Assembly: GCA_015060765.1 (NCBI GenBank) | Contig: SUXW01000003.1 | Coordinates: 1 to 64,000 of the forward strand | Source of the DNA: Bacteroides sp. | GTDB taxonomy: Bacteria > Bacteroidota > Bacteroidia > Bacteroidales > Bacteroidaceae | Direction: 5' to 3' | Length of the DNA: 64,000 nt | Shown: in pieces, positions 35,576-48,385 of the stretch | How positions within the stretch are numbered: position 1 is the stretch's first letter | How the letters are laid out: each line of letters starts with the position of its first letter | Program-made: the position numbers and the translations under genes | The notes under the pieces: generated by a model | The model's database searches: none | What the model was told of the DNA's origin: nothing | Seen by the model: only the letters and a program-made list of their open reading frames with translations

Positions 35576-35665
35576 AGTGGCATGAAAAAAGGAAATCCTC
35601 TGTATATAGGGATTCTGCGGTAAAAGCAAAATCAAAGCTGCCAAAACGTTCCTAATGATTTGTTC

Positions 35666-35731
35666 AAAAGATACGTATCTTTTGAGCAAACAATACGTAT
35701 CTTTTGATTAAACAATACGTATGTTATTGAA
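35666..35731. repeat. Three tandem 22-bp repeats centred on palindrome ATACGTAT
   Basis: ATACGTAT occurs at 35671-35678, 35693-35700 and 35715-35722, exactly 22 bp apart. The repeat units (35666-35687, 35688-35709, 35710-35731) share the flank pattern AAAcaATACGTATcTTTTGA. The first is an 18-bp perfect palindrome extended by C/G. With two helical turns between centres, all three sites face the same side of the DNA, as expected for a cooperative operator array. It lies upstream of the activator half-sites of the next gene. I find no copy elsewhere in the window. Confidence 0.7.
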
Positions 35732-35762
35732 CATTCATTTTTTTAATAAGTATAACAGAAAT

Positions 35763-35828
35763 GTAACATAGCCCAAAGTATATGTAACGTAAACAAGTAG
35801 GAGATACCATATGAAAGTCTTTTCTTTG
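35763..35828 (+). promoter_or_regulatory. Xylan-locus promoter B: GTWAC half-sites plus -7-like box
   Basis: GTAAC at 35763 and GTAAC at 35784 start 21 bp apart. A -7-like TTTCTTTG begins at 35821, 37 bp after the second. The stretch 35763-35794 matches 40936-40967 base for base at most positions (shared core ACATAGC, then AAGTATATGT, then AAAC). Confidence 0.6.
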
Positions 35829-35843
35829 TAGAAAAGATAATGT

Positions 35844-37307
35844 ATGTCTATGAAAAGTAAAATGCACACTAAAATAGTTTTGTGGTTGTTCAGCCTGTTG
35901 CTCTTTGTGGCTTGTCATTCCGAACGGATAGCGAAAGAACGGACCGACGCTTTGCCGGATATCTTTCCGGATTATATTTCTGTTACCATACCCTATAACA
36001 TCGCTCCTCTGAATTTTAAATTGGAAAATGTGGATGATGTTCAAGCTACAATTACTTTGGATGGAAATGAAATGTTCCGTATCAATGGAGAAGAGGGTAT
36101 TGTTTCGTTTCCTTTGAAAGATTGGAAACAGTTGATGGAACAGGCCAAGGGAAAGACAATTGAAGTACAGGTGTCGGCATGGAGCGAAAAACATCCTGAA
36201 GGATTGGAATACCGTCCATTTCCCGTTAAGGTGGTTCCCGATAAATTGGATGATTGGATAGCTTACCGATTGATAGAACCCGGTTATCAAGGTTGGCGAC
36301 AAATGGGTATTTATCAGCGGGAGCTCTCTTCGTTTAATGAAGAGGAAATTATTACGAACAAGCGAAGCAAGAACGCTTGTATCAATTGTCATCATTTTCC
36401 TAACCGGTCATCGAAAAGTATGATGTTTCATGTTCGTGGTAAAAATGGAGGGACCCTTTTTTATCAGGATGGAAAAGTCGTGAAAATGAATATAGACCAA
36501 ATAGGTCCTATGAAAGGAGCAGCATATCCGGCGTGGCATCCAGAAGGAAGAATCATCGCTTTTTCATCGAATATCACCCGACAGATATTCTTCGGTCAGG
36601 GACAGCAACCCATTGAGGTGTATGATGAGGGTTCGGATTTGATTTTTTTCGATACACAAACTCATGAGGTGCTTGTCGATCCCCGTTTTAATACGTCGCA
36701 GGTGATGGAGACTTATCCTCAATGGTCGCCCGACGGAAAAACGTTGTACTATGTGGCAGCCGATTTCAAGGATAGGCCCATGGAACGCGAAACTGTTCAT
36801 TATCATTTGCTCAGTGTGCCTTTCGATAGTGCTACCCGTACTCTGGGTGAAAAGATAGATACTTTGTACAATGCCCATATACAAGGAGGCAGTGTGTCGT
36901 ATCCGCGTGTTTCACCCGATGGACGATATATGCTCTATACTTGGACGAATTTCGGTACATTCCCTATTTGGCATCAGGAAGCCGATCTGAAAATGATGGA
37001 TTTGCAGACGGGAGAAGCGGTAGATGTGTCTGTTTGGAATGATGACAAACAAGCCGATAGCTATCATTCGTGGTCGGCCAATGGAAGATGGGTGATGTAT
37101 GGAAGCCGTCGCCACGATGGGCGCTATACCCGTTTGTATTTTGCCTATTGGGGCAAGGAAGGCAAAGCTCACAAGCCTTTCTTGCTACCACAAGAAGACC
37201 CTCGTCAGAATACGTGGCGCTTGAAGTCATACAATGTTCCCGAGTTTGTAGACGGACAGGTGGAACTTCCGGCTTCTACTATTGAACTATTTAAAAGTGA
37301 AGACTAA
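35844..37307 (+). CDS. Lipoprotein with haem-c motif (CxxCH) and PD40/TolB-type beta-propeller
   Basis: A 487-residue lipoprotein with lipobox FVAC (Cys24; start at 35844, or at the ATG at 35850). Residues 40-150 form a beta-rich domain. Then comes ACINCHHF, with Cys179, Cys182 and His183 giving one c-type haem attachment motif. A propeller with PD40 repeats follows: AYPAWHPEGRIIAFSSN, YPQWSPDGKTLYYVAAD, YPRVSPDGRYMLYTW, YHSWSANGRWVMYGSR. Similar proteins in Bacteroidetes are, as I recall, loosely annotated as cytochrome c biosynthesis or TolB-like. The gene leads a two-gene unit with a membrane protein, inside the xylan locus and under what looks like the xylan activator. Role unknown; redox or sensing functions are speculation. 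Confidence 0.72.
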   Translation: MSMKSKMHTKIVLWLFSLLLFVACHSERIAKERTDALPDIFPDYISVTIPYNIAPLNFKLENVDDVQATITLDGNEMFRINGEEGIVSFPLKDWKQLMEQAKGKTIEVQVSAWSEKHPEGLEYRPFPVKVVPDKLDDWIAYRLIEPGYQGWRQMGIYQRELSSFNEEEIITNKRSKNACINCHHFPNRSSKSMMFHVRGKNGGTLFYQDGKVVKMNIDQIGPMKGAAYPAWHPEGRIIAFSSNITRQIFFGQGQQPIEVYDEGSDLIFFDTQTHEVLVDPRFNTSQVMETYPQWSPDGKTLYYVAADFKDRPMERETVHYHLLSVPFDSATRTLGEKIDTLYNAHIQGGSVSYPRVSPDGRYMLYTWTNFGTFPIWHQEADLKMMDLQTGEAVDVSVWNDDKQADSYHSWSANGRWVMYGSRRHDGRYTRLYFAYWGKEGKAHKPFLLPQEDPRQNTWRLKSYNVPEFVDGQVELPASTIELFKSED

Positions 37308-37318
37308 TTATTGAAGTG

Positions 37319-38752
37319 ATGAAACGATTGCTAACTGATTTTCGATATATGGTGTGCCTGCAAGGCTTGATTCTTTTTGGAGTGCTTTGGGGTGTATGGT
37401 ATGTGAATTATTATTACCATTTATGGTGGTTGGAAGGTTATAGCTATTTTACCACGTTGCCAGATTTTGCTGTGATTCAGGCACTATTTCCTGACGATGC
37501 ATTGAAGTATGTAGGTGCTTTTTTGTTGCAACTATTCTATGAGCCTATTTGGGGCGCTGCCATACAGGCCGGTTTTGCTGTCTGGATATTTCTTTGTGGA
37601 GCAATGGTAGTAGGATGTTTATTCAAGTCTGCTGTAAAAATGCTGTGGTTGGCTGCCCTTCCTTTGCCATTCTTTGTTGTCGGACAGTTTTGGGACTTGT
37701 CATTGGAACGTTCTATAGGATGGTGTCTGGTGGCTTTAGGAATGGCTGTTGCTGTATGGATAGTGGCAAGACTGAAAAAGATTGATTGGCGACCATTGAA
37801 AGTGCTATGTCATCCCATTGTGCGAATGGTAGTACCAATACTTTCTTTATGTCTGTCGGTATACTTTCTGATAGGATTTGACAAAGGATATCAGAATCAG
37901 GAAATGTTCGGTCGGTTGGAGTATTACGGCGAACATAAACGGTGGAATGAAATTTTGAAAGTCGTAACTCCTCAAGCTGCTCAAAGAAACCAATTGCTGC
38001 GTACTTATGCCTTGTTAGCATTGGCGGAAACCGGCCGTTTGCCCGACTATATGCTTCGTTATGGTATTACCAATTCTACTGAATTCCTGTTTTTCAATAG
38101 AGAAGTTCCGTTCTGCCGTAATTTCAATAGCCTGTTTTATCGTTCGGTAGGGTTGCCTAATGAAGTAATTCATCAGTGCTATCAGATGGGGCTTCAATCT
38201 TTTTTTGGCTTTAGTTTTACAGAGTTGCGGAGGCTTGTCGATACTTATTTGGAAATAGGAGATTATCCGTTGGCCCAAAAATACATGGAAGTATTGAGCT
38301 ATTCCACTTTTCAGGATGAATGGATAAAGGAACGGATGCCCCGTTTGGAGGCAATTAAAGGAACATCCCCTAATTATAGGATGGTGGGAAAGGCTTTTAC
38401 TGTGGATACTTTTTTGGAAACCATGTCTTCTGTTTACGACCGTTCGCCCGACAACCGGGTGTATGCCGATTTGTTGCTTTGTGGAATCTTGGCCGACAAG
38501 AATGGAAACCAATTCTATCAGGTATTCCAAATTATAGCCAAACATTTGTTTGCCAAAGGTGAACGAATACCTCGTTATTATGAAGAAGCCTTATTACTTG
38601 TTTCTTCACACGAAAAAGAAGTTTTGACCCAATACACTATCAGTAAGGAAAGTCGGGAACGTTTTCAGGATTTCATGCAGATGGCAAAGAGTAATCGTTT
38701 GAGCGCTGCCAAACGAAAATATCCGGATTCTTATTGGACTTATGTCTTTTGA
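37319..38752 (+). CDS. Integral membrane protein of unknown function (DUF6057-like)
   Basis: About 477 residues from the ATG at 37319 (MKRLLTDFRYMVCLQGL); a GTG one codon earlier is less likely. The N-terminal 190 residues hold about six membrane helices (LILFGVLWGVWYV, AIQAGFAVWIFLCGAMVVGC, LWLAALPLPFFVV, GWCLVALGMAVAVWIV, VVPILSLCLSVYFLIGF). The remaining 290 are soluble and mostly helical with TPR-like spacing (LLRTYALLALAETGRLPDYM, YLEIGDYPLAQKYMEVL). It resembles proteins I recall as DUF6057, but this is not certain. It starts 11 bp after the haem-motif lipoprotein, so the two probably act together, with the helical domain facing the periplasm or the cytoplasm. No catalytic motif seen. 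Confidence 0.55.
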   Translation: MKRLLTDFRYMVCLQGLILFGVLWGVWYVNYYYHLWWLEGYSYFTTLPDFAVIQALFPDDALKYVGAFLLQLFYEPIWGAAIQAGFAVWIFLCGAMVVGCLFKSAVKMLWLAALPLPFFVVGQFWDLSLERSIGWCLVALGMAVAVWIVARLKKIDWRPLKVLCHPIVRMVVPILSLCLSVYFLIGFDKGYQNQEMFGRLEYYGEHKRWNEILKVVTPQAAQRNQLLRTYALLALAETGRLPDYMLRYGITNSTEFLFFNREVPFCRNFNSLFYRSVGLPNEVIHQCYQMGLQSFFGFSFTELRRLVDTYLEIGDYPLAQKYMEVLSYSTFQDEWIKERMPRLEAIKGTSPNYRMVGKAFTVDTFLETMSSVYDRSPDNRVYADLLLCGILADKNGNQFYQVFQIIAKHLFAKGERIPRYYEEALLLVSSHEKEVLTQYTISKESRERFQDFMQMAKSNRLSAAKRKYPDSYWTYVF

Positions 38753-38792
38753 TGGCGAAGTCAGACAAAAATGTATTGATTGAAGAATTTTT

Positions 38793-38858
38793 GTACGATA
38801 GACAAAAGTTTTTGTAATGGAAACAAGAGGACTGCTTGTATATAATAGGGTATCTTTG
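38793..38858 (+). promoter_or_regulatory. Xylan-locus promoter C: half-sites plus -7 box
   Basis: TTTTTGTAC (G at 38793) and TTTTTGTAAT (G at 38814) are direct repeats 21 bp apart. A perfect -7 box TATCTTTG starts at 38851, 37 bp after the second G. No TTG stands at the usual -33 place, consistent with an activator-dependent promoter. Confidence 0.6.
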
Positions 38859-38885
38859 TAGGGTGAAATCTAATTTAATTTGAAA

Positions 38886-40835
38886 ATGAAAAGCCTTAGT
38901 TGGACAGTAATACTGTTTACTCTTTTCTGTCTGTCTTGTTCGGATGGGACAAAAGAGATTGAAGAAGTGATTCCTGAAGAACCCGAAACACCGGTTATTC
39001 CCGAGGAAGAAGATAAGGAGGAAGACGACCCGGAGGATAACACACCGTTGGCCTTGAATGTGGTAGGACGGTATCTGAAGGATGCGCAGGGCAATATTGT
39101 GAATCTGCATGGTTTTGGTCAGACTTATAGCCCTTTCTTTAATAACAATGCGTGGAATAATTACGATGTGGCTGGATGCTTGCGATATAACAAAGATTTG
39201 ATTGATAAAATTCTGGCTGCAGGGTGGTGTATGAATTTTGTTCGTATGCACATGGACCCATATTGGAGCGATGATCCCAGTCAACCGTCTGTGCGTTATG
39301 AAGGACATGAGCGTTTTTCGGAAGTCCGGTTCAGAAAATATTTGGACGAGGTTTTTGTTCCGATGGCAGAATATGCAGTCAGCAAGGGACTTTTTGTTGT
39401 GATGCGTCCTCCGGGAGTATCTCCTGAAAAAATAGCGGTAGGAGATGATTACCAATCTTTCTTGTTAAAGGTATGGGATATTGTATCGCAGCATGCCAAG
39501 TTGAAGAACAATGGCTATATCATGTTTGAATTGGCGAATGAACCCATTCATATAAAAGGACCTGATGGAACGTATGCCGGTAGTGGAGACGGGCACTTTA
39601 AGAATATGAGCTTGTATTTTCAGGCTATCGTAGACAAAATTCGTTCCAATAAAGCCCGAAATATAATTTGGGTACCCGGATTGTCCTATCAATCCAGTTA
39701 TGCCGGGTTTGCCAATTATCCGATAGAAGGAGAAAATGTAGGCTATGCCATTCACGTGTATCCCGGTTGGTATAACAGTGATGCAGAAAAACCCAGTGCA
39801 GAATTGGGCGGTGTTATGGGAGGTGGCTATGAAGGCTTCCAACGGGGTTGGGATGCACAAATTATGCCGGTAGCTCATTTCGCTCCAGTTATGGTTACAG
39901 AGATGGATTGGGCTCCTGCTAAATACGATTCTTCATGGGGAAAGAGTATTACAGGCGTAATAGGAGGAACAGGTTTTGGAGCCAATTTCAAGTATATTGC
40001 AGATAATACGGGTAATGTCAGCTGGATGTTGTTTACCAGTCCGCATCTGTTGGCTCAATTTCGTGATGTGCCAGGAAAAGAGGGGGAATATACATTCTTG
40101 AATGACCCTGAAGCGTGCCCCTGGCCCGTATACCATTGGTTTCAGGAATATGCAGGCAAAGCTCCGGCAGAAGGTGAATTGGAGAATATTGAATTGAAAG
40201 ATGTGACGAGTCCAATCGAAATACGAATGGGAGATAGCAAGAATCTCATTGTTATGGCAGTATATAAGGATGGAAGTAAAAAAGCAGTCACGGCGAAAGT
40301 GGAAATGAAAAGCAGTGATGAAGCTATTTTTAAGGTTAAAGGTGGTAAGCTCGTTGCATTGAAAGAAGGAGAGGCTGAGCTTACGGTTTCTTACACGTCT
40401 TCTTCTACCCTGAAAAAGGAAGTCAAAATGAAGGTGAAAGTTATTACTCCTTTCCCATTGACTGCCGCCATGTTCAATCCCTCTATTTGGGAACAGGGTA
40501 CTTTTGATGAAGCGACGCATACCTTGACGACCGGACAATATGGATTTGGTGGTTGGCAGTATGCGGAAGGACTTGACTTGTCTTCTTATAAGACATTGAC
40601 TGTTGAATTGGGTAGCAATAACGACAGTCAGATTTCGTTCCGCTTGTTTGATAAGAATAATTATTGGAGCGACCCGGCTATGTATGATTTTGGTTCTTCC
40701 CGCAAAATCGTTGTTGACCTGAATGCAATGGCAGATAAGAATAAACAAAAAATCAGTTCTTCGCATTTGTATATTATCGGTTTCTGGTCTTTGGGTTTCA
40801 AACCGTTTGTAATAAATAAGTTGTCGTTGGATTAG
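38886..40835 (+). CDS. GH5 endo-glycanase lipoprotein with Big_2 domain and C-terminal beta-sandwich
   Basis: 649 residues from the ATG at 38886 (an in-frame TTG at 38880 is ignored). Lipobox CLSC (Cys18) is followed by an acidic Glu/Pro-rich linker (IEEVIPEEPETPVIPEEEDK), suited to a surface-exposed lipoprotein. The GH5 barrel (about 60-430) has the acid/base Glu219 in ELANEP and nucleophile Glu339 in MVTEMDW. A Big_2-type Ig domain follows (about 440-525, ENIELKDVTSPIEIRMGDSKNL), then a sandwich of about 120 residues that may bind carbohydrate. Several GH5 subfamilies are xylanases, and the locus makes arabinoxylan or xylan the likely substrate; subfamily unresolved. Single-gene unit with its own promoter and terminator. 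Confidence 0.85.
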   Translation: MKSLSWTVILFTLFCLSCSDGTKEIEEVIPEEPETPVIPEEEDKEEDDPEDNTPLALNVVGRYLKDAQGNIVNLHGFGQTYSPFFNNNAWNNYDVAGCLRYNKDLIDKILAAGWCMNFVRMHMDPYWSDDPSQPSVRYEGHERFSEVRFRKYLDEVFVPMAEYAVSKGLFVVMRPPGVSPEKIAVGDDYQSFLLKVWDIVSQHAKLKNNGYIMFELANEPIHIKGPDGTYAGSGDGHFKNMSLYFQAIVDKIRSNKARNIIWVPGLSYQSSYAGFANYPIEGENVGYAIHVYPGWYNSDAEKPSAELGGVMGGGYEGFQRGWDAQIMPVAHFAPVMVTEMDWAPAKYDSSWGKSITGVIGGTGFGANFKYIADNTGNVSWMLFTSPHLLAQFRDVPGKEGEYTFLNDPEACPWPVYHWFQEYAGKAPAEGELENIELKDVTSPIEIRMGDSKNLIVMAVYKDGSKKAVTAKVEMKSSDEAIFKVKGGKLVALKEGEAELTVSYTSSSTLKKEVKMKVKVITPFPLTAAMFNPSIWEQGTFDEATHTLTTGQYGFGGWQYAEGLDLSSYKTLTVELGSNNDSQISFRLFDKNNYWSDPAMYDFGSSRKIVVDLNAMADKNKQKISSSHLYIIGFWSLGFKPFVINKLSLD

Positions 40836-40899
40836 TGATACGTTAATTTTTTTGATAAATCAGTTTCAAGGAACTGATATTTGTGCATTTTATAATGGT

Positions 40900-40935
40900 C
40901 CCCTGTATTCTCTGTGAAGAGCGTACAGGGTTTTT
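40900..40935 (+). terminator. Intrinsic terminator after the GH5 gene
   Basis: CCCTGTA (40901-40907) pairs with TACAGGG (40924-40930), with an inner CTCT/AGAG stem, then a T run (40931-40935). The T run runs directly into the first GTTAC half-site of the next promoter. Confidence 0.82.
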
Positions 40936-41001
40936 GTTACATAGCTATAAGTATATGTTACAAAAACTATGCGATGAAATGGGAAAAAAGTCGTTACTTT
41001 G
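40936..41001 (+). promoter_or_regulatory. Xylan-locus promoter D: GTTAC half-sites plus -7-like box
   Basis: GTTAC at 40936 and GTTAC at 40957 start 21 bp apart. TTACTTTG, a near match to TAnnTTTG, begins at 40994, 37 bp after the second. It is closely similar to promoter B over about 32 bp. Confidence 0.6.
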
Positions 41002-41014
41002 TATAGAAAAATAA

Positions 41015-43507
<2,493 letters not shown>

Positions 43508-43528
43508 TATCTATTCAATTTTTAATAA

Positions 43529-45706
<2,178 letters not shown>

Positions 45707-45714
45707 TAATTTTT

Positions 45715-45767
45715 ATTCCTGCTTCGTGTATTATCTATAAAAAGACGCGAAGCAGGAATTTGTTTTT
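45715..45767 (+). terminator. Hairpin terminator after GH10-CE1
   Basis: A 12-bp perfect stem, ATTCCTGCTTCG (45715-45726) with CGAAGCAGGAAT (45748-45759), is followed by TTTGTTTTT. No TAnnTTTG box or GTWAY pair lies between it and the GH31 gene, so it may be a partial terminator that lets reduced transcription into the downstream run. Confidence 0.8.
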
Positions 45768-45793
45768 AATTCTATTCTATACAATTATATACA

Positions 45794-48376
45794 ATGAAAA
45801 TGAATAAGTGGGTGAAGCAGATTGGGTGTCTTATCTTGTTTGTGATGTGCTTGTCTGTTGTAAAGGCTGAGAAATCTGCTACTTGTCGTATTCCTTTTGA
45901 TAAAGGTACATTGTTGTTGACTCCTTTGCAGAATAATGCAGTCCGTATTCAATATGTAGAAGGGCATACGAAAGACTTACCGGAATGGATTTATATTTCA
46001 ACTTCTAATCCATCTGTATCCTATCATCAAAAAGTGAAGGATAAAGAAATGCATCTTCAGATGAAACAGATGAGTCTTTCTGTTGATTTGAAAGATCATA
46101 GAATTGTAATCAAGGATAAGAATGGTGTTCCGGTTTTTACGGCTCTGTCGCATGAATTGAAGGATGCCGTTGTCCAACAAGAACCTACCCGTGAAGCGTC
46201 ACTTGCTATTCATTCACCCTCGGATGAGTATCTATATGGTTTGGGGCAATTTCAAGATGGTTATCTGAATTTGCGTGGGTTGACCAGAAGGTTGACTCAA
46301 GTAAACACCCAGATAGCCATTCCTTTTTTATTATCGAACAAAGGATATGGATTATTATGGAATAATTATGGATTGACTGAATATAATCCAACAGATCAGA
46401 AAATTGCATTACACCGTGAAGAAGGAACGGGAGAACAGGTGACTGTGAATGTTACTTCAACGGAAGGTGGTAAGAAAGAAGTGCGACAGAACAATGTGTT
46501 CAAGGGAAAAATGGAAATACCGGTCGACGGTAAATATACCATTTTGTTGGATGTAGGTCAAAAAATGGCGCGTAGCCATCACTTGAATATTGATGGGAAG
46601 AATGTGATAGATGTTAAGAATATATGGCTTCCTCCGACCACTTCTATTATCGTGGATTTGAAAGCGGGTATTCATGTATTGGAAGCGGAGTTGGAAAGAG
46701 GCGACCATCCTACAGTACATTACCAGAAGGTGGATGATACAACGGTATTTCGTTCACCGGTAGCGGAATGTGTTGATTATACTATTTTTGTAGGTAATGC
46801 AGATGAAGTGATTGCGGCTTATCGGAATACAACAGGGAATGTACCGATGCTTCCTGATTGGGCATTAGGATATATACACTGTAGGGAACGTTATCATTCA
46901 CAGGATGAGCTGCTGGATAACGCCCGCCGTTTCCGGAAAGAACAGATTCCTGTTGACTTGATTGTACAAGATTGGCAGTATTGGGGAAAATACGGTTGGA
47001 ATGCCATGAAGTTTGATGAACAGAATTATCCGGATCCGGCAAAGATGGTGAAAGAGCTTCATGACATGGATATGAAGCTTATGCTTTCTGTGTGGTCAAA
47101 GATAGACCCGGCATCGGAAGTTGGAAAAGAAGCTACAGAAAAGAAATATTATATTCCCGGAACAACATGGATCGACTTCTTTGATCAGGATGCTTCCACT
47201 TTTTATTGGAAGAATTTTAGTGAAAGGTTGTTGAAACCTTACCGGATAGATGCATGGTGGCAAGATGCTACAGAACCAGAGAATGATGATCTGGAAGGAA
47301 GACGTATCATGAAGGAAAGTGAACCTGGTGAACGTTTTCGGAATGTATATCCGTTGAAAGTCAGCGAAACGGTGTATGATGGTTTGCGGAAGGATGATCC
47401 GGAACGTAGAGCCATGATATTTACCCGTAGTGGATTTTCGGGCATTCAACGGTATGGTTCCGTGCTCTGGTCGGGTGATGTGGGTAACGATTGGAAGACG
47501 TTGCGGTATCAGATTGCTGCCGGATTGAATTTTGTTGCAACTGGTTTGCCTTGGTGGACCTATGATGCCGGTGGCTTTTTCCGTCCCGGTAATCAATATC
47601 ATGATAAAGATTATATCGAACGAATGATTCGATGGATTCAAGCGGGAACTTTTTTACCTTTGATGCGTGTGCATGGATATATGAGTAATACGGAACCATG
47701 GCATTATGGTGCGGATGCTCAAAGAATTGTGACTGATTATATCCGTTTACGGTATAGACTGTTCCCCTACATTTATTCGGAAGCGGCCAAGATCTCAAGA
47801 GAAGGCTCTACATTGATGCGTCCGTTGGTCTTCGATTTCCCGGCAGATGTCGAAGCATTGGAACAGGACTATGAATATATGTTTGGCCCTTCATTATTAA
47901 TTAATCCGGTAACGGAAAAAGGTGTGAAGCAATGGAAAACTTATTTGCCGGATTATGCATACGGTTGGTATGACTTCTGGACGGGCGAGAAAATCGCAGG
48001 CAACCAATGGGTAGACGTTTCTGTGGATATAGAAAAAATACCTGTTTTTGTTAAAGCGGGCACTATTCTTCCCATGGGTGAAGACAAACAATCGGTATCC
48101 GATAAGAAAGACGGTGCAATCACTTTTACTGTCTATCCAGGAAAAGATGCTTCTTTTTCTTTGTATGAAGACGAAGGTGATAATTACAATTATGAAACGG
48201 GGGCATTTAGTATAATCGATTTTTATTGGGATGATGATAAAAACCGTTTGACAATAGGCCGTAGGGAAGGAACTTTTGACGGAATCATTGAAGAACGTCA
48301 GTTCATTGTTAAGTTAGGTGATAAGGAAAAGATTTTATATTATAAAGGTAAGAAAATGAGTGTTGAATTTAAATGA
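45794..48376 (+). CDS. GH31 alpha-xylosidase/alpha-glucosidase type enzyme with inserted PA14-like domain
   Basis: An 860-residue protein with signal peptide (to VVKAE). An N-terminal sandwich with LYGLGQFQDG is interrupted at about 220-320 by a PA14-like insert (VFKGKMEIPVDGKYTILLDVG to HVLEAELERGDHP). The barrel has nucleophile Asp491 in WWQDATEPE and acid/base Asp562 in WSGDVGNDW. A PA14-bearing GH31 with WWQDATEPE is typical of alpha-xylosidases. In this locus alpha-xylosyl or other alpha-linked caps on arabinoxylan side chains are the likely target. It heads a run of nine tightly packed genes (gaps 4-21 bp) to 63430. Confidence 0.85.
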   Translation: MKMNKWVKQIGCLILFVMCLSVVKAEKSATCRIPFDKGTLLLTPLQNNAVRIQYVEGHTKDLPEWIYISTSNPSVSYHQKVKDKEMHLQMKQMSLSVDLKDHRIVIKDKNGVPVFTALSHELKDAVVQQEPTREASLAIHSPSDEYLYGLGQFQDGYLNLRGLTRRLTQVNTQIAIPFLLSNKGYGLLWNNYGLTEYNPTDQKIALHREEGTGEQVTVNVTSTEGGKKEVRQNNVFKGKMEIPVDGKYTILLDVGQKMARSHHLNIDGKNVIDVKNIWLPPTTSIIVDLKAGIHVLEAELERGDHPTVHYQKVDDTTVFRSPVAECVDYTIFVGNADEVIAAYRNTTGNVPMLPDWALGYIHCRERYHSQDELLDNARRFRKEQIPVDLIVQDWQYWGKYGWNAMKFDEQNYPDPAKMVKELHDMDMKLMLSVWSKIDPASEVGKEATEKKYYIPGTTWIDFFDQDASTFYWKNFSERLLKPYRIDAWWQDATEPENDDLEGRRIMKESEPGERFRNVYPLKVSETVYDGLRKDDPERRAMIFTRSGFSGIQRYGSVLWSGDVGNDWKTLRYQIAAGLNFVATGLPWWTYDAGGFFRPGNQYHDKDYIERMIRWIQAGTFLPLMRVHGYMSNTEPWHYGADAQRIVTDYIRLRYRLFPYIYSEAAKISREGSTLMRPLVFDFPADVEALEQDYEYMFGPSLLINPVTEKGVKQWKTYLPDYAYGWYDFWTGEKIAGNQWVDVSVDIEKIPVFVKAGTILPMGEDKQSVSDKKDGAITFTVYPGKDASFSLYEDEGDNYNYETGAFSIIDFYWDDDKNRLTIGRREGTFDGIIEERQFIVKLGDKEKILYYKGKKMSVEFK

Positions 48377-48385
48377 TAATGTGAC

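Noticed and set aside
35449..35655. A 68-codon + strand ORF between xyn10C and the haem-motif gene
   Set aside because: It starts inside the terminator hairpin, has no signal, family motif or promoter, and overlaps the TTGCAAG cluster.
35666..35731. CRISPR-like array
   Set aside because: Three head-to-tail 22-bp units have no spacers between them and are palindromic, so they fit operators and not a CRISPR array.
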